A DNA stretch of 64,000 bases from Drosophila persimilis (GCF_003286085.1 NW_020825546.1:1-64000); one strand, 5' to 3'; shown: positions 34,046-46,441, numbered from the stretch's first letter. Made by a program: numbers and translations. Notes: generated by a model not told the origin, from the sequence alone.

Positions 34046-35700
34046 GTATGCTCAACCATCACCAATATTGATTGTGAATGGATGCCTTGGTGCGTTTTCT
34101 TCACTAGCTGATGAGCTACGTGTATGTCTCTGCTGAGAAGGGGGTCTTGTTGTGTACCACCTTTTAACCAGATGAATCATTGAATCAATGCTTTCAAGAT
34201 TGTGGGGTAACTTGAAACTTTTAGGTGGTAGCAGATTCGTTTCCATTTGATACAGATCCTTGTAGTTCCGCTTTTCATCGTTCCTTGAAACTTTATTTGT
34301 AGAATGTTCAGTTGATGTTTCGTTGAGGTCACTATCTCCGAAACGAGCGTATGATAACTGCAGAATAGTTTCCAATGTGCTCTGACTTGTGACAGTCATT
34401 AGCGAATTCCGAATGATGCATCCGGGTTGGGCCTTCAATATTCCTGAGTGTTGTAACTTAATATCCGAAATGCCATCTGCACATACCGCTGACAGCTTTA
34501 ATAATGACTTTGTTGCAAAAATCTATCGACTTCTTTTATGCATGCTCAACCATAAAAATGATTTTTTTGTGTTGACTAGGTGACATAATGAGTCCGTTTT
34601 ATTGTGAAACATTTGTAATTCACAACTTGCTTCGGCTGAGAACATTGTTTATTATAGCAAACAAAGTCATTGTTTGCTCTTTGATGACAGTTTTTAAATT
34701 CAGTCTCTGATAGTTCAACGAATTCGTCTCGGTGACTATTGATTGCCATATATGGTGTTTTTATTTCAAATTTGCTTATCCCATTTTTATTTGGCACCGG
34801 AATCGCTGTCAATTTGTATATTTCCAGTTCGTTTGCTGAGACTAATGGAAATGTCACCTTGATAATTGCATGATCCTCTATTATAGTGCCTTCAGCTTTC
34901 ATCATCTGGTACACCATGATCATATTGTCGGGAGTTTCTGGAAGTGATTGATCCCGTATCTGTTCCAGTTGTTCCTTGAGTTGTCGTGGTGATATTAGCA
35001 TAGGGCTAATTGTATTGTGTCGGATATCTGTCAAGACATTGATGATTTCTGCTTGCATTCGTTGAAGATTTGCAGATACTAAAGTCAACTGAGTAGACAA
35101 TGTAATGTACCATTGAAAGGCGCTAAAATGATCAGCCCTTCCCTTTGATTCGGTGATAAAATCCTCAATGCGACTTAATCGTTTGGAATTTGAGATTTCA
35201 ACCCCTTTTATCAAATTGATTGTAGAGTCAATCAATGATGTTTGATTTTTAAGCAAGGTTAAAAGGTGATCCTCGTTATCCTTAACCTTTGCTATAGTTT
35301 CATTTCACGGGTATATGTTGAATCTAATACGCCAAATAGACTGCTTGCGATGTTTCCAATGATGTCCAGCGGTGCCCTTTGCCTCCGTGTTCTTGCTATT
35401 AATGTATTTTCAGCTTGCAGGTCCTCTTCTATATGTTTGAAGTGCTGATACATACTGGTGCATGCGTCTACTAGTTGAAGTTGTGTGCATAGATGTCCAA
35501 TTTTTGTAGTCCCCATGGTGAATGAGTTCATGTCTTTCCAATAGGGCTTTAAATTGTAGTAGACAATGATGGTCCAGTCAGTTGTCGCAAGTTGGCTGGT
35601 TCCTACTCTTTCAAAGTATATACCCGGTTTTGATCCAAACTGGGTTATGTTGATTGACTGTGCCATTGCTAACGGTAACAGCAACAACATTACAAGCATT
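34046..35700 (-). pseudogene. Env-like gene of a BEL/Pao (roo-like) element, broken into three frames
   Basis: Minus strand. A hydrophobic signal-like stretch (MLVMLLLLPLAMAQS, about 35660-35705) follows the end of integrase in the same frame. A basic cleavage-like site (RTRRQR) precedes APLDIIGNIASSLFGVLD, the place of a fusion-type segment. The frame breaks near 35260-35290, continues in 35256-34576 (helical region, then VCYNKQC) and shifts again to 34438-34052, the presumed tail. Errantivirus-like and baculovirus F-like Env proteins share this layout. Env acts in membrane fusion where functional; here frameshifts make that unlikely. Confidence 0.65.
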
Positions 35701-37760
35701 GTCATGGTTAACGACAACTTATTCGGCTGTGTCCTTTTCCTAAGTTGTCTGTCCTCGGATGCTTCTTCGTTTTCTGATGGATCATCTATCGGATGTTTAT
35801 GTGTGGGTTCCTCTTCGTTGAATAGTGGAGCAACATGTTGGATCTCTCGTTTGAAAATCCCCTTTGCCGTTTTTACTTCCACTACTCGTACAAAATTGTT
35901 TTTGCCATGAAACAATCGAATGATTCTTCCTGGTGGCCATTGTAATACTGGTGTATTGTCTTCCTTTAGTATTACTAATGTTCCTTCCTTAATGATAGCC
36001 GAAGACTTCCTCCACTTTTGACGCTGTTGCAACTGCTGAAGATATTCATTGGACCATTGTGTCCAGAATGAGTGCTTCAATTTTGAAACTGCTTGCCATC
36101 GATTTCCTAGCGTCTTTGGTAGCTGGGATGGCTCACTGTCAGCGTGTGCTGTTAACGGCTCTCCTATCAGGAAATGCCTTGGCGTTAATGCTGTTACGTC
36201 GTTTGGGTTGTCAGATATTGGTGTTAATGGTCGAGAGTTTAGTATGGCCTCTATTTCGACTATAACCGTTTCTAACTCCTCTTAGGTTAAATTTGACGTC
36301 GTCACATTTTCAAGAGGAGATGTTTGGCAGATTTTACTTCAGCTTCCCATAAACCGCCGAAGTGTGGTGCGCGAGGAGGTATAAATTTAAACTGTAGCCC
36401 TTTGTTGTTGCACTCTCGTACAATGTGTTCCTTTTCCGAGAATATGGCTTCTTCTAACTCTTGAAGTTTGTTCCTGGCTCCTACGAAATTCGTAGCATTG
36501 TCGCAATGGAGCAATTGAGATTTTCCTCGACGAGAGATGAACCGCCGAAGTGCCGCTAAAAATGCTTCTGTGGTGAGATCACTGACCAGCTCTAGCTGTA
36601 CTGCTTTAGTCGCGAAACAACAAAATATAGCTATGTATGCTGTATTAGGCTCCTTTCCTGGATTTTTATAGTAGATTTTGAATGGTCCACAGTAGTCAAC
36701 ACCAGAATTGAGGAATGTCCGTGCTTGGGTGACTCGGAGACTCTAGTAGTTTGGGCTTGGCTCTAGTGCATTTCACGCAGTTATGCACAATACTTCTGGC
36801 CATGTTTTTCCTTTGAGTATCCAGTACTGTCGTCGTGATGTTGTCAGCAATGTTGTATCTTGTGTATCTTATCAAGGATCAACTTCACAATTGGATCGTT
36901 GTAGGGCAGGAGCATTGGGTGTTTGGCGTCAAATGAAATATTTGCCGCTTCCAGTCGACCACCTTCTCGTCAGATTCCCTCCTGATACATCCCTACTATT
37001 CTCAATAGCTTGTTGTATGAGTTGTTCTGCTTTATTTTTTAGATTAAGTCATCCTCCTGAGTGATAGTCATAATTGATGACTGACCAATCTTTTGGGGAT
37101 TTGGACTCATCAATTCCTCTTTTGTAGCCACAAATGGTGGTGGCCATGTAGATGTTGGGCCGTGTAAAAATAGTGGTCCATAAAACCACATGCTATGTTT
37201 TGCGAACTTCGTCGCTTCGTCATTCCTCTGGAGAGTACATCTGCTGCATTATTTTCGGATGAGACATGCCTCCACTGCCTTTGTATCGTCAATTCTTCAA
37301 TCGTAGCTATTCTTGTAGATACGAATTTGTCTCGGTTGGATGACGAGCAGTTAATTCATGACAATACGATCCTTGAGTCAGACCAAAAGAATGTTGATGC
37401 ATCTTCCATTGATAACTGTTCCTTTAGTTTTGCTGTCAATTGAGCACCAAACACCGCCGCTTTTAGTTCCAAACGGGGTAATGGTAATGCATTGATGGGC
37501 GCTAAATGTGATTTGGCACATAGCAATTGAATCGTTGCCCACCTATCCTTATGTATTGCTCGGATATCTACTGCAGCTCCAAATGCTTTCTCCGATGCGA
37601 CAACAAAGGTATGTATCTCTGATGATATCGGAATTTGTTCTTGGAATATATGACGTGGTACCTGTATGGAGTTTAATAATTTTAACTCCTCCCTGTACCT
37701 TTTCCATTCCTCCTGGAGATGAACTGGAAGCGCTTCTTTGTAGTTGTTGAGGAACGCATA
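35700..37760 (-). pseudogene. BEL/Pao (roo-like) pol: RNase H and integrase, broken
   Basis: Minus strand from 37760. Connection and RNase H text (EEWKRYREELK, HTFVVASEKAFGAAVDIR, LPRLELKAAVFGA, FWSDSRIVL) runs to about 37300, then RHVSSENNAADVLSRG (37260). The integrase core has DYCGPFKIYYKNPG (36670), LLHCDNATNFVGA (36500) and the intact Glu motif PHFGGLWEAEVKSAK (about 36320-36365). The DUF5641-like C-terminus lies in the frame 36080-35292. At least three frame changes interrupt it. The 5' part (gag, protease, RT) is missing: the sequence ends at about 37760 against the LTR of another element on the opposite strand. Confidence 0.8.
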
Positions 37761-37990
37761 ACAAGTCCATCGCTAAGCGAAGAACCATCGCCAAAAGAGA
37801 ACAAGAAGAGAATGGAAGAGACGAAAATTTGTATACACACATATTCTTATCGCCGCTGCGACGGCATTTTTCAGTACCAAATAGACATCGAACTGGACAA
37901 GAACAAAATAAATACAGTCCACTAAAATCAAATCCGTCGAGCATATTATTCGCGAACATTCTTTGGTCCTTCGAGCCGGATTCTTGAACA
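37761..37990 (+). repeat. Partial 5' LTR and primer site of a second BEL-type element
   Basis: The plus strand shows LTR-like sequence with AAATAAATAC near 37905, then TTTGGTCCTTCGAGCCGGA at 37960-37978, a form common at the primer-binding position of BEL/Pao elements. Gag starts about 50 bp later. The 5' limit of the LTR is lost at the junction with the minus-strand element. Confidence 0.55.
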
Positions 37991-38028
37991 GTTTTGTGTG
38001 CTTTGGTGTTCATTGAAAATTGTTTACA

Positions 38029-38793
38029 ATGGAACAATTAAAGGCATTGGTAAAAGCCCGTGGCAGACTCAAGGCCATTATCACACGCGCATTGGCTTGA
38101 GCTGAACGGGAGGAACCAAATACAACGGCGGAGGTCACCTCTTGAATGGAACTACTCCAATCGGCTTGGAAAGAGTTCTCACAACTTGGAGATTCCATAG
38201 CCCTTCTCGAACACGTGGATGGGTATGGGGATCCAGAGGAAGACAATGCACTCTACGAGGAAAAGTATCTATTGGCATATGCCAATATTTTGGAGAAAAA
38301 GGGGTTAGTACAACCAACTACAACTGCAACGATCAACGGGGATGGCAGAAGAGAGCTTCATATAAACAACAACGCAGTACTCAGTCTGCTGCAACAACAA
38401 CAACAACAGCTATTTGAACAGTTAGCTGCAAACCAGAACACGACGAACAAGTCTATGCGTGCTGCTGGAGAGAGCGAGAGCGTCGAGTTTAGAGGCTCGG
38501 TGAATTCGAATTCTGCTGTTGGTGCGGTCACACCAATACAGAGCGAATTGCCAAAAATTCAAATCAAACGGTTCGCTGGCAGCTACACAGGGTGGCCAGA
38601 ATTTCAGGATATCTATGAAAGTAAAATTCATAGCAAGCAGCATTTGACGAACACACAGAAGTTTCATCATTTGAAAACATTACTTATCAATGAGGCTGCC
38701 AACTTGGTACGACATTTGGCGATCACGGACACTGCTTACAACACTGCATGGGAACGTCTCAAGGAAAGGTACAGCGGCCGAGGCATATCGTAA
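38029..38793 (+). pseudogene. BEL/Pao gag, N-terminal part, with nonsense codons
   Basis: ATG at 38029 (MEQLKALVKARGRL) opens the frame. Two in-frame stops lie at about 38098 and 38143, after which the same frame runs from 38146 to 38793. It has a coiled N-terminus, a CAA-repeat polyglutamine run (38392-38410) and the DUF1759-type core (LPKIQIKRFAGSYTGWPEFQDIYESKI, read as two blocks). It ends at RYSGRGIS, where the element is cut. The family differs from the array at 1-17 kb. Confidence 0.75.
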
Positions 38794-39345
38794 ACTCGTT
38801 TTTGGAATAATTTATGAAGCTGCCCACAACTACTAAAATTGATGCGGAGATTTTGCGTAAAGTGTCCGACGGTGGATGGCCGACCTGCTGTAAATCCTCC
38901 GACTCCACCCTACGGTAGCCGCGGTGCAGGACGACCCGGAATGGGCAGAGGCTCCCCCCGAATGGCGGACCAACGCGCCAGGTCGGCGGTTGCCCCGGGA
39001 CCTCATATCCAACATAACCGTATTCTTACGCGATCGTGCCTACCGACTGGGAGTCCGGCGACTGGAGGTCCATGACGGCACCTGCTTTCGCGTAAAAATT
39101 ACCCGCAGCCGGGCTGTCACCGTCACTCTTCGGCACCCCCGAAGTATGGAGGGGGTGTGAGGGAGCGTACGCTCCACCCACATTTTTCCGCCCATCAACT
39201 CGCCGGGATTTTCCCATTGGAGGGACCCGAACTTACTTTATTAGAATTAAGAATTTTGACTTTTCTTCGTTTTCTAGTTTTAAGCATTGACTTTTCAGTT
39301 TTAGGTTAAAGGGGAGGGGGGAAGGCCACGAAGGCTACATGTTAT
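38794..39345 (+). other. Unrecognised GC-rich segment, possible 3' end of a retroelement
   Basis: A frame at 38924-39160 (EWAEAPPEWRTNAPGR, then FLRDRAYRLGVRRLEVHDG) looks codon-like and is GC-rich, unlike its surroundings, but I cannot place it. Past its stop comes AT-rich text and a long purine tract (AAAGGGGAGGGGGGAAGG at 39308-39325) like a polypurine tract. A DINE follows. It may be the 3' end of an LTR element whose LTR is lost. Confidence 0.4.
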
Positions 39346-39858
39346 TATACCCGATACTCAAAATGAGTATTGGGGTATATTAGATTTGTGGTAAAAGTGG
39401 ATGTGTGTAACGTCCAGAAGGAATCGTTTCCGACCCCATAAAGTATATTCTTGATCAGCATCAATAGCCGAGTCGATTGAGCCCTGTCTGTCTGTCTGTC
39501 TGTCCGTCTGTCCGTCCGTCCGTCCGTCCGTCCGTCCGTCCGTCCGTCCGTCGCCTTCAGCGCCTAGTGCTCAAAGACTATAAGAGCTAGATAAACGATG
39601 TTTTGGATCCAGACTTCTGTGATATGTCACTGCTACAAAAATAGTTCAGAACTTCGCCCCGCCCACTTCCGCCCCCACAAAGGACGAAAATCTGTGGCAC
39701 CCACATTTTTAAAGATACGATAAAACCAAAAACTCAGAATCGTAGAGGATGTTTATATGTTCTAGAATATAAAATCTCAACCAGATCGTATAATTATTAT
39801 AGCCAGAATCAAGAAAACAATTTCATTCTTTCGTTCTCTGTCTCTCTCTAACACACAG
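39346..39858 (-). mobile_element. DINE-1-like element, truncated
   Basis: Begins TATACCCGATACTC after a T. It holds the longest (GTCY)n tract of the window (39486-39553) and ends near CTCTAACACACAG, lacking the other end. The satellite begins just after it. Confidence 0.85.
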
Positions 39859-39879
39859 GTGGTGATCCGTATTCGCTCC

Positions 39880-41960
39880 GGATGCCCGTCGGGGCCCCGC
39901 GTGATTCCCTCCAGTTTTTAGTAGCCCAACGGGATCCTGAGGTCGCTGTCCGGCGATTGCCTAGGCGTACTCGGTGACACCTGTCGGCGTTCCCCCCGCA
40001 TGATTCCCTCCAGTAGATTGTGACCCCGCAGGGTCCGAGGCCGCTATCCGACGATCGTCTAAGCGCTCCCGGTGACGCCTGTTGGTGTCTCGCCTGATCC
40101 CAGTAGTTCCCAGGGTCCCGAAGGTGCTGTCCGGCGATTTCCTAAGCCCTCTCGGCGATACCTGCCCTGTATGATAAAGACTTTCGCAGTAATGTTTAGC
40201 CCGATAGTGTCCCGTGAGTGCTATCCGATTGCCTAGGCACTCTCGGCGATGCTTGTCGATATCCCCGACTCGCGTAGTAATTCTTAGCCCGACAAGGTCC
40301 CGTGAGTGTTATCCGGCGGTAGCCTAGGCGCTCTCGGCGACATCTGTTGGCGCCCTGTATGATCCCAGTACACCGGCAGGGTCCCGGAAGTACTGTCCGG
40401 CGATTGCCTAGGTACTCTCGGCGATACCTGTCGGACCTCTTCAGCTTCGTAGTAGTTCTATCCGGCGATAGCCTAGGCACTCTCGGTGATGCCTGTCGGT
40501 ATTTCCGCATAGTTAAGCCCCCTTACCGCGTTGTATTAATTCTTAGGCCGACAGAGTCCCGTAAGAACCGTCCGGCGATAGTCTAGGTACTCTCGGCGAT
40601 ACTTGTCGGTATTTCCGCATAGCAAAGCCGCTTCCGCTTCGCAGTAACTCTTAGGCCGGCGGGGTCCCGTGAGTGCTATCCGGCGATTGCCTAGGCACTC
40701 TCGGCGATGCTTGTCGATATCCCCGACTCGCGTAGTAATTCTTAGCCCGACAAGGTCCCGTGAGTGTTATCCGGCGGTAGCCTAGGCGCTCTCGGCGACA
40801 TCTGTTGGCGCCCTGTATGATCCCAGTAGACCGGCAAGGTCCCGGAAGTACTGTCCGGCGATTGCCTAGGTACTCTCGGCGATACCTGTCGGCCCTCTTC
40901 AGCTTCGTAGTAGTTCTATCCGGCGATAGCCTAGGCACTCTCGGTGATGCCTGTCGGTATTTCCGCATAGTGAAGCCCCCTTACCGCGTTGTAGTAATTC
41001 TTAGGCCGACAGGGTCCCGTAAGTACCGTCCGGCGATAGCCTAGGCACTCTCGGCGATACTTGTCGGTATTTCCGCAAAGCAAAGCACCCCTTTCCGCGT
41101 CGTAGTAATTCTTAGGCCGACAGGGTCCCGTAAGTACCGTCCGGCGATAGCCTAGGTACTCTCGGCGATACTTGTCGGTATTTCCGCATAGCAAAGTCCC
41201 CCTTTCAGCGTCGTAGTAATTCTTAGACCGACAGGGTCCCGTAAGTACCGTCCGGCGATAGCCTAGGAACTCTCGGCGATACTTGTCGGTATTTCCGCAA
41301 AGCAAAGCACCCCTTTCCGCGTCGTAGTAATTCTTAGGCCGACAGGGTCCCGTAAGTACCGTCCGGCGATAGCCTAGGCACTCTCGGCGATACTTGTCGG
41401 TATTTCCGCAAAGCAAAGCACTCCTTTCCGCGTCGTAGTAATTCTTAGGCCGACAGGGTCCCGTAAGTACCGTCCGGCGATAGCCTAGGAACTCTCGGCG
41501 ATACTTGTCGGTATTTCCGCAAAGCAAAGCACCCCTTTCCGCGTCGTAGTAATTCTTAGGCCGACAGGGTCCCGTAAGTACCGTCCGGCGATAGCCTAGG
41601 TACTCTCGGCGATACTTGTCGGTATTTCCGCATAGCAAAGTCCCCCTTTCAGCGTCGTAGTAATTCTTAGGCCGACAGGGTCCCGTAAGTACCGTCCGGC
41701 GATAGCCTAGGAACTCTCGGCGATACTTGTCGGTATTTCCGCATAGCAAAACCCCCCTTTCCGCGTCGTAGTAATTCTTAGGCCGACAGGGTCCCGCAAG
41801 TACCGTCCGGCGATAGTCTAGGTACTCTCGGCGATACTTGTCGGTATTTCCGCATAGCAAAGCCGCTTCCGCTAGCAGTAACTCTTAGGCCGGCGGGGTC
41901 CCGTAAGTACTGTCCGGCGATAGCCTAGGCACTCTCGGCGATACCTGTCGGTATTATCTC
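39880..41960. repeat. GC-rich satellite, 111-bp unit, with a 455-458-bp higher-order repeat
   Basis: Units share TCCGGCGATAGCCTAGG, CTCTCGGCGATAC and TTCTTAGGCCGACAGG. From 41028 to 41805 eight unit starts follow at exactly 111 bp (41028, 41139, 41250, 41361, 41472, 41583, 41694, 41805), nearly identical. To the left, units are more diverged and of unequal length. A block of about five of them is repeated once (40209 and 40664 onward). Because 111 is divisible by 3 and the unit has no stop in one minus frame, a 309-codon frame (40931-41860) of 37-residue repeats arises. I would not call it a gene without transcript evidence. Confidence 0.9.
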
Positions 41961-42484
41961 ATAGCAAAAACCATCGTATTAATTCTGAGTTCGATGGAGT
42001 CCTGAAGGAGCTATCCGGCGATAGCCTGAGTGCTCTCGGTGAAACCGACTGCCACGTCCCACGCTACCCCATCGTCGGTCCCGGCAAATTATAAATATTG
42101 CTGTAATTTCGACCCTGGAGTGGACTGAGACATGTACCCCAGCCCAGGATCGCTTCCTAACAAGGTTATGTAGCCGGGCAGGCGGACTCTCCACCAATTT
42201 CCAGAGAACAAAAATCTCGGCCCCACACCAAGGTCGACTCCCGAAGAGTACTCCCGTCAAGGGTGCGAGTTTGGTGTGGGTGGCAGAACTTTGGGAGAGC
42301 TGGGTAGGCTACCGCTCGTGGCCAGGGCCCTATGGGCGAAGCGCAACAAAACCACGAGGGCTAAGAAAAAAACTAATTTTTCCCTACAGGGCACTTTAAC
42401 ATACCGTTTTTCCTACTTTTCCACGGAGACACGAGTGTGGTTCGCTCCTGGCAGAGCTGTGTGACGCACGGGTTTGCAACCAAA
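41961..42484. other. Flank of the satellite, no gene recognised
   Basis: Starts with a last diverged satellite unit (to about 42040). Then comes mixed sequence with CCACACCAAGG / TTGGTGTGG inverted text (42220 and 42270), which can form a hairpin, and an A-rich run at 42366-42380. It may be the leader of a retroelement, but nothing decisive is seen. Confidence 0.4.
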
Positions 42485-43602
42485 ACGAGGGGGAACGTTG
42501 TGAGTTGCTGCGGACACCGCAACTCTACAGTTATACCCGATACTAAGTCAGTATGGCTCTCCTCCGGCAGACGCCGCTAATAAAAAACGACACGACAAAG
42601 AGTGCGTGCGAGAGAGACAGAAAATCAGTCTGAGCGTGACGTCGGGCGCTGCGTAGCCACTGAAAATTGTTTTTTTCTTTTCGGCTATAAAAATAATCCG
42701 ATCTGATCCAAATTCAGCAACTGGATAGATATGGTCATTCTCTATGATTCTGCGTTTTTAGTTTTCTCGAATCTGCAATATTGTGGATGCAACAGATTCT
42801 CGTCCTTTGTGGGGGCGGAAGGGGGTGGGGCGAAATTCTGAGATATACGTTTTATAGTGAGATCTAACAGAAGTGCGGATACCAAATTTGGTTACTCTAG
42901 CCTTAATAGTCTCTGAGATTTGTGGTTGCCCCAGATTTTCGTCCTTTGCGGGGGCGGAAGGGGGTGCGGCGAAATTTTGACACAAAACGGTCAAGGTCCG
43001 ATATCACAGGAGTGTGGATACCAAATTTGGTTGCTCTGGCTTTTATAGGTTCTGAGATCCTTGAACTCATATTTTGCAATTGGCAAAACCGACCATGAAA
43101 CCTGTGTGTTAGAGTGAGACAGAGCGAGAAAGAGTGAAATTGTTTTCGTGATTCTGGCTATAATAATTATACGATCTGGTTCAGATTTTGCACTCTGCAA
43201 GATATAGTCATCTTCTACGATTCTGCGTTTTTGGTTTTATCGTATCTTTAAAAATGTGGATGCCACAGATTTTCGTTCTTTGTGGGGGCGAAAGGGGGCG
43301 TGGCGAAGTTCTGAAATATTTTTGTAGTAGTGACATATCACAGAAGTCTGGATCCAAAACATCGTTACTCTAGCTCTTATAGTCTTTGAGCACTAGGCGC
43401 TGAAGGGGACGGACAGACGGACAGACGGACAGACGGACGGACGGACAGACAGACAGACATGGCTCAATCGACTCGGCTATTGATGCTGATCAAGAATATA
43501 TATACTTTATGGGGTCGGAAACGATTCCTTCTGGACGTTACACACATCCACTTTTACCACAAATCTAATATACCCCAATACTCATTTTGAGTATCGGGTA
43601 AA
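42485..43602 (+). mobile_element. DINE-1-like element, full length, left of duplication copy 2
   Basis: Begins ACGAGGGGG after AAA and ends GAGTATCGGGTA before the A run of the duplicated block, the same place as the DINE at 23206-24274. It has the (GGAC)n tract at 43413-43450. Its middle part resembles the element at 22370-23205 more than its positional counterpart, which suggests exchange between DINE copies. Confidence 0.88.
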
Positions 43603-43725
43603 AAAGACACTTTGTGGCGAGGCGCGGCAAATATGCACTTTCCAGTTTTCTCGGCGCACGGCTATTAATTTAGCCCGATTTTTGCGAAGCGCACACCGCG
43701 TGGGATTTTCACAGTTCCGTTTGAT

Positions 43726-44855
43726 TATACCCGATACTCAAAATGAGTATTGGGGTATATTAGATTTGTGGTAAAAGTGGATGTGTGTAACGTCCAGAAG
43801 GAATCGTTTCCGACCCCATAAAGTATATATATTCTTGATCAGCATCAATAGCCGAGTCGATTGAGCCATGTCTGTCTGTCCGTCTGTCCGTCTGTCCGTC
43901 CATCCGTCTGTCCGTCTGTCCGTCTGTCCGTCCCCTTCAGCGCCTAATGCTCAAAGACTATAAGAGCTAGAGCAACGATGTTTTGGATCCAGACTTCTGT
44001 GATATGTCACTGCTCCAAAAATATTTCAAAACTTTGCCCCGCCCACTTCCGCCCCCACAAAGGGCGAAAATCTGTGGCATCCACAATTTTGACGATACGA
44101 GAAAACTAAAAACGCAGAATCGTAGAAGATGACTATATCTTCTAGAGTGCAAAATCTGAACCAGATCGTGTAATTATTACAGCCAGAATCACGAAAACAA
44201 TTTCACTCTTTCTCGCTCTGTCTCACTCTAACACACAGGTTTCATGGTCGGTTTTGCCAATTGCAAAATATGAGTTCAAGGATCTCAGAACCTATAAAAG
44301 CCAGAGCAACCAAATTTGGTATCCACACTCCTGTGATATCGGACCTTGACCGTTTCCTGTCCAAATTTCGCCACACCCCCTTCCGCCCCCCCAAAGGACG
44401 AAAATCTGAGGCAACCACAAATCTCAGAGACTATTAAGGCTAGAGTAACCAAATTTGGTACACACACTCCTTTAAGATGTCACTATAAAACGTATATCTC
44501 AGAATTTCGCCCCACCCCCATCCGCCCCCACAAAGGACGAAAATCTGTTGCATCCACAATATTGCAGATTTGAGAAAACTAAAAACGCAGAATCATAGAT
44601 AATAACCATATCTATCAGGTTGCTGAATCTGGATCAGATCAGATCATTTTCATAGCCAAAAGGAGCAAATCAATTTGCACTGGCTACGCAGCGCCCGACG
44701 TCACGCTCAGACTGATTTTCTGTCTCTCTCGCACGCACTCTTTGTCGTGTCGTTAAATATTAGCGGCGTCTGCCGGAGGAGAGCCATACTGACTTAGTAT
44801 CGGGTATAACCGTAGAGTTGCGGTGTCCGCAGCAACTCACAACGTTCCCCCTCGT
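43726..44855 (-). mobile_element. DINE-1-like element, full length (1130 bp), with empty-site paralogue
   Basis: TATACCCGATACTC ... CCCCCTCGT. The paralogous site in copy 1 (24395-24408) has no insertion, so its limits can be set exactly: flanks GAT on the left and TCGGTTT on the right rejoin to the empty site. Insertion was between two T without target duplication. Confidence 0.95.
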
Positions 44856-46441
44856 TCGGTTTCGGTTTGTCTTTCTGAGAAGTTATTTGGATTTTTTTTC
44901 TTTGGGGTTTTCTTTGGGGTGCTTACACGTGGTCGATTTAGATATATATTTGCTACCGACGCGGAGATAATCACCGGCGGCACAGATTCAAATTTTCAAA
45001 AGAGAACGCTCTGGTGCTTTGCACTGCTTAAATAAGAGCTTACCGATCTTAATGCTCGGCTTCGAAAGCTCCGTTGCGATGCGCTGCACAGCACTTACGG
45101 AAGCTTAGCTCAGCTGTTCCCTACCTAGAGCTTGCCTGCACCCACCCCAACTATGCTATGCCATGCACCGATAATTGGCCCAAGGTTATTGCATGCGATA
45201 TACCCGATATGCAACCGTTACACATTTCCGAACACATCCATTTGCTTCTCTCTGTTCCGAGGCTTGAGGCCAATCTATTTGCCCATTCGTGTGATACATT
45301 TTGCTACACCTGTTACAAACACCTCCATGAGCACACATCAAAGTTCGAGGCAGGATGAGTAAGAGCCCCGATGCGTTTGCATAAGAAAAGCTCTGAGCAA
45401 GAGCATTCTTGCATTCTTCTTGAACATTCACAAATTTCACACAAAAATGCCACAGGAATTGCACACAGAAATGCCAATCGATCTATTTATACTCAATATA
45501 TTTACTCGTATTTACACAAGGAGCGGTTCAGGAATGTTTGTCAGTACTCGTACTCGTACTCGTATCGAAAGTGTCTAAGCAACAATTTGGCATTATCCAC
45601 CATAGCCTTAGCCTGCTTCCGATACGCTCCGATGGCGTGGAGAAAAATCCAATTTTCACAGCTATTTGTTTGCCCGACCCCGACTATTTTATTCAATGTA
45701 GCCCCTTTTAGGTCACTCATTCATAGACACTCGTTGCAGTGATTATCCAACTATTTGATCCCGTCCGAAGAATATTTTCCAAAAGGTCTCCTCCGCGCCG
45801 TCGGTGATCTCCTCACGCGGGCTGAATTTTGTTTTGATGAGTCGGTGTGAATCGAAGGATCATTAGCCCCATTCTTTTCATCCAACTTATCGTTAATTTC
45901 CTTCCTGTTTTGCTACTCAAAAAACAATTCGATTCAGCAGCGATCAAACAAAAAAAAAAAATTAAAAAAAAAAATAAAAAAACAGGTCAGCAGCAACATA
46001 TCTAATTTGACATGTACTACATGAAACATGGACTTATAGGCACCGTAATCTTGTTTGCGATAGCAGAGCACTTTGGCGGTCAAAGAGGTTACTTTTCAGC
46101 CCACCAGTCCACCGAGACACCACCCCACCAGACCCATTGAACGCCTTGGGCCGCATTACAAATATTTTTGAGTACATTTATGTGTAGATCAAAGTGCATT
46201 CTATTAAATTAAACTATTCATGGGTGCCTACTATGCCGTTTTTCTCTGTGTGTATCCTCTGTTTTTAAATTTGTAATTTTCAGGGAACCGGCGTGGCCTT
46301 GGAAAACTCGTAACCTTGTGCTCGTACTTTACACCAGAGTATCAGTTCACTCTGCAACAACAGGCAATCAGAATTGTTGAATAAAGCACGCACACATACT
46401 GTAAAGCCAGGCCGAGGCTGCTGGCCGAAATACCCTTCAGA
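44856..46441 (+). other. 5' region of the CYHR1-like gene, copy 2
   Basis: Counterpart of the copy 1 region, with the same acceptor-like TAATTTTCAG about 160 bp before the ATG and the 94-codon frame at 45074-45358 (one residue changed). The DINE lies upstream of all of this. No further gene recognised. Confidence 0.45.

Noticed and set aside
40931-41860. Repeat-protein gene in the satellite
   Set aside because: The frame is a direct result of a stop-free 111-bp unit; there is no start context, promoter or known domain. Kept only as a low-interest observation.
39880-41960. CRISPR-like array
   Set aside because: There are no unique spacers; units are contiguous 111-bp tandem repeats in a eukaryotic setting.
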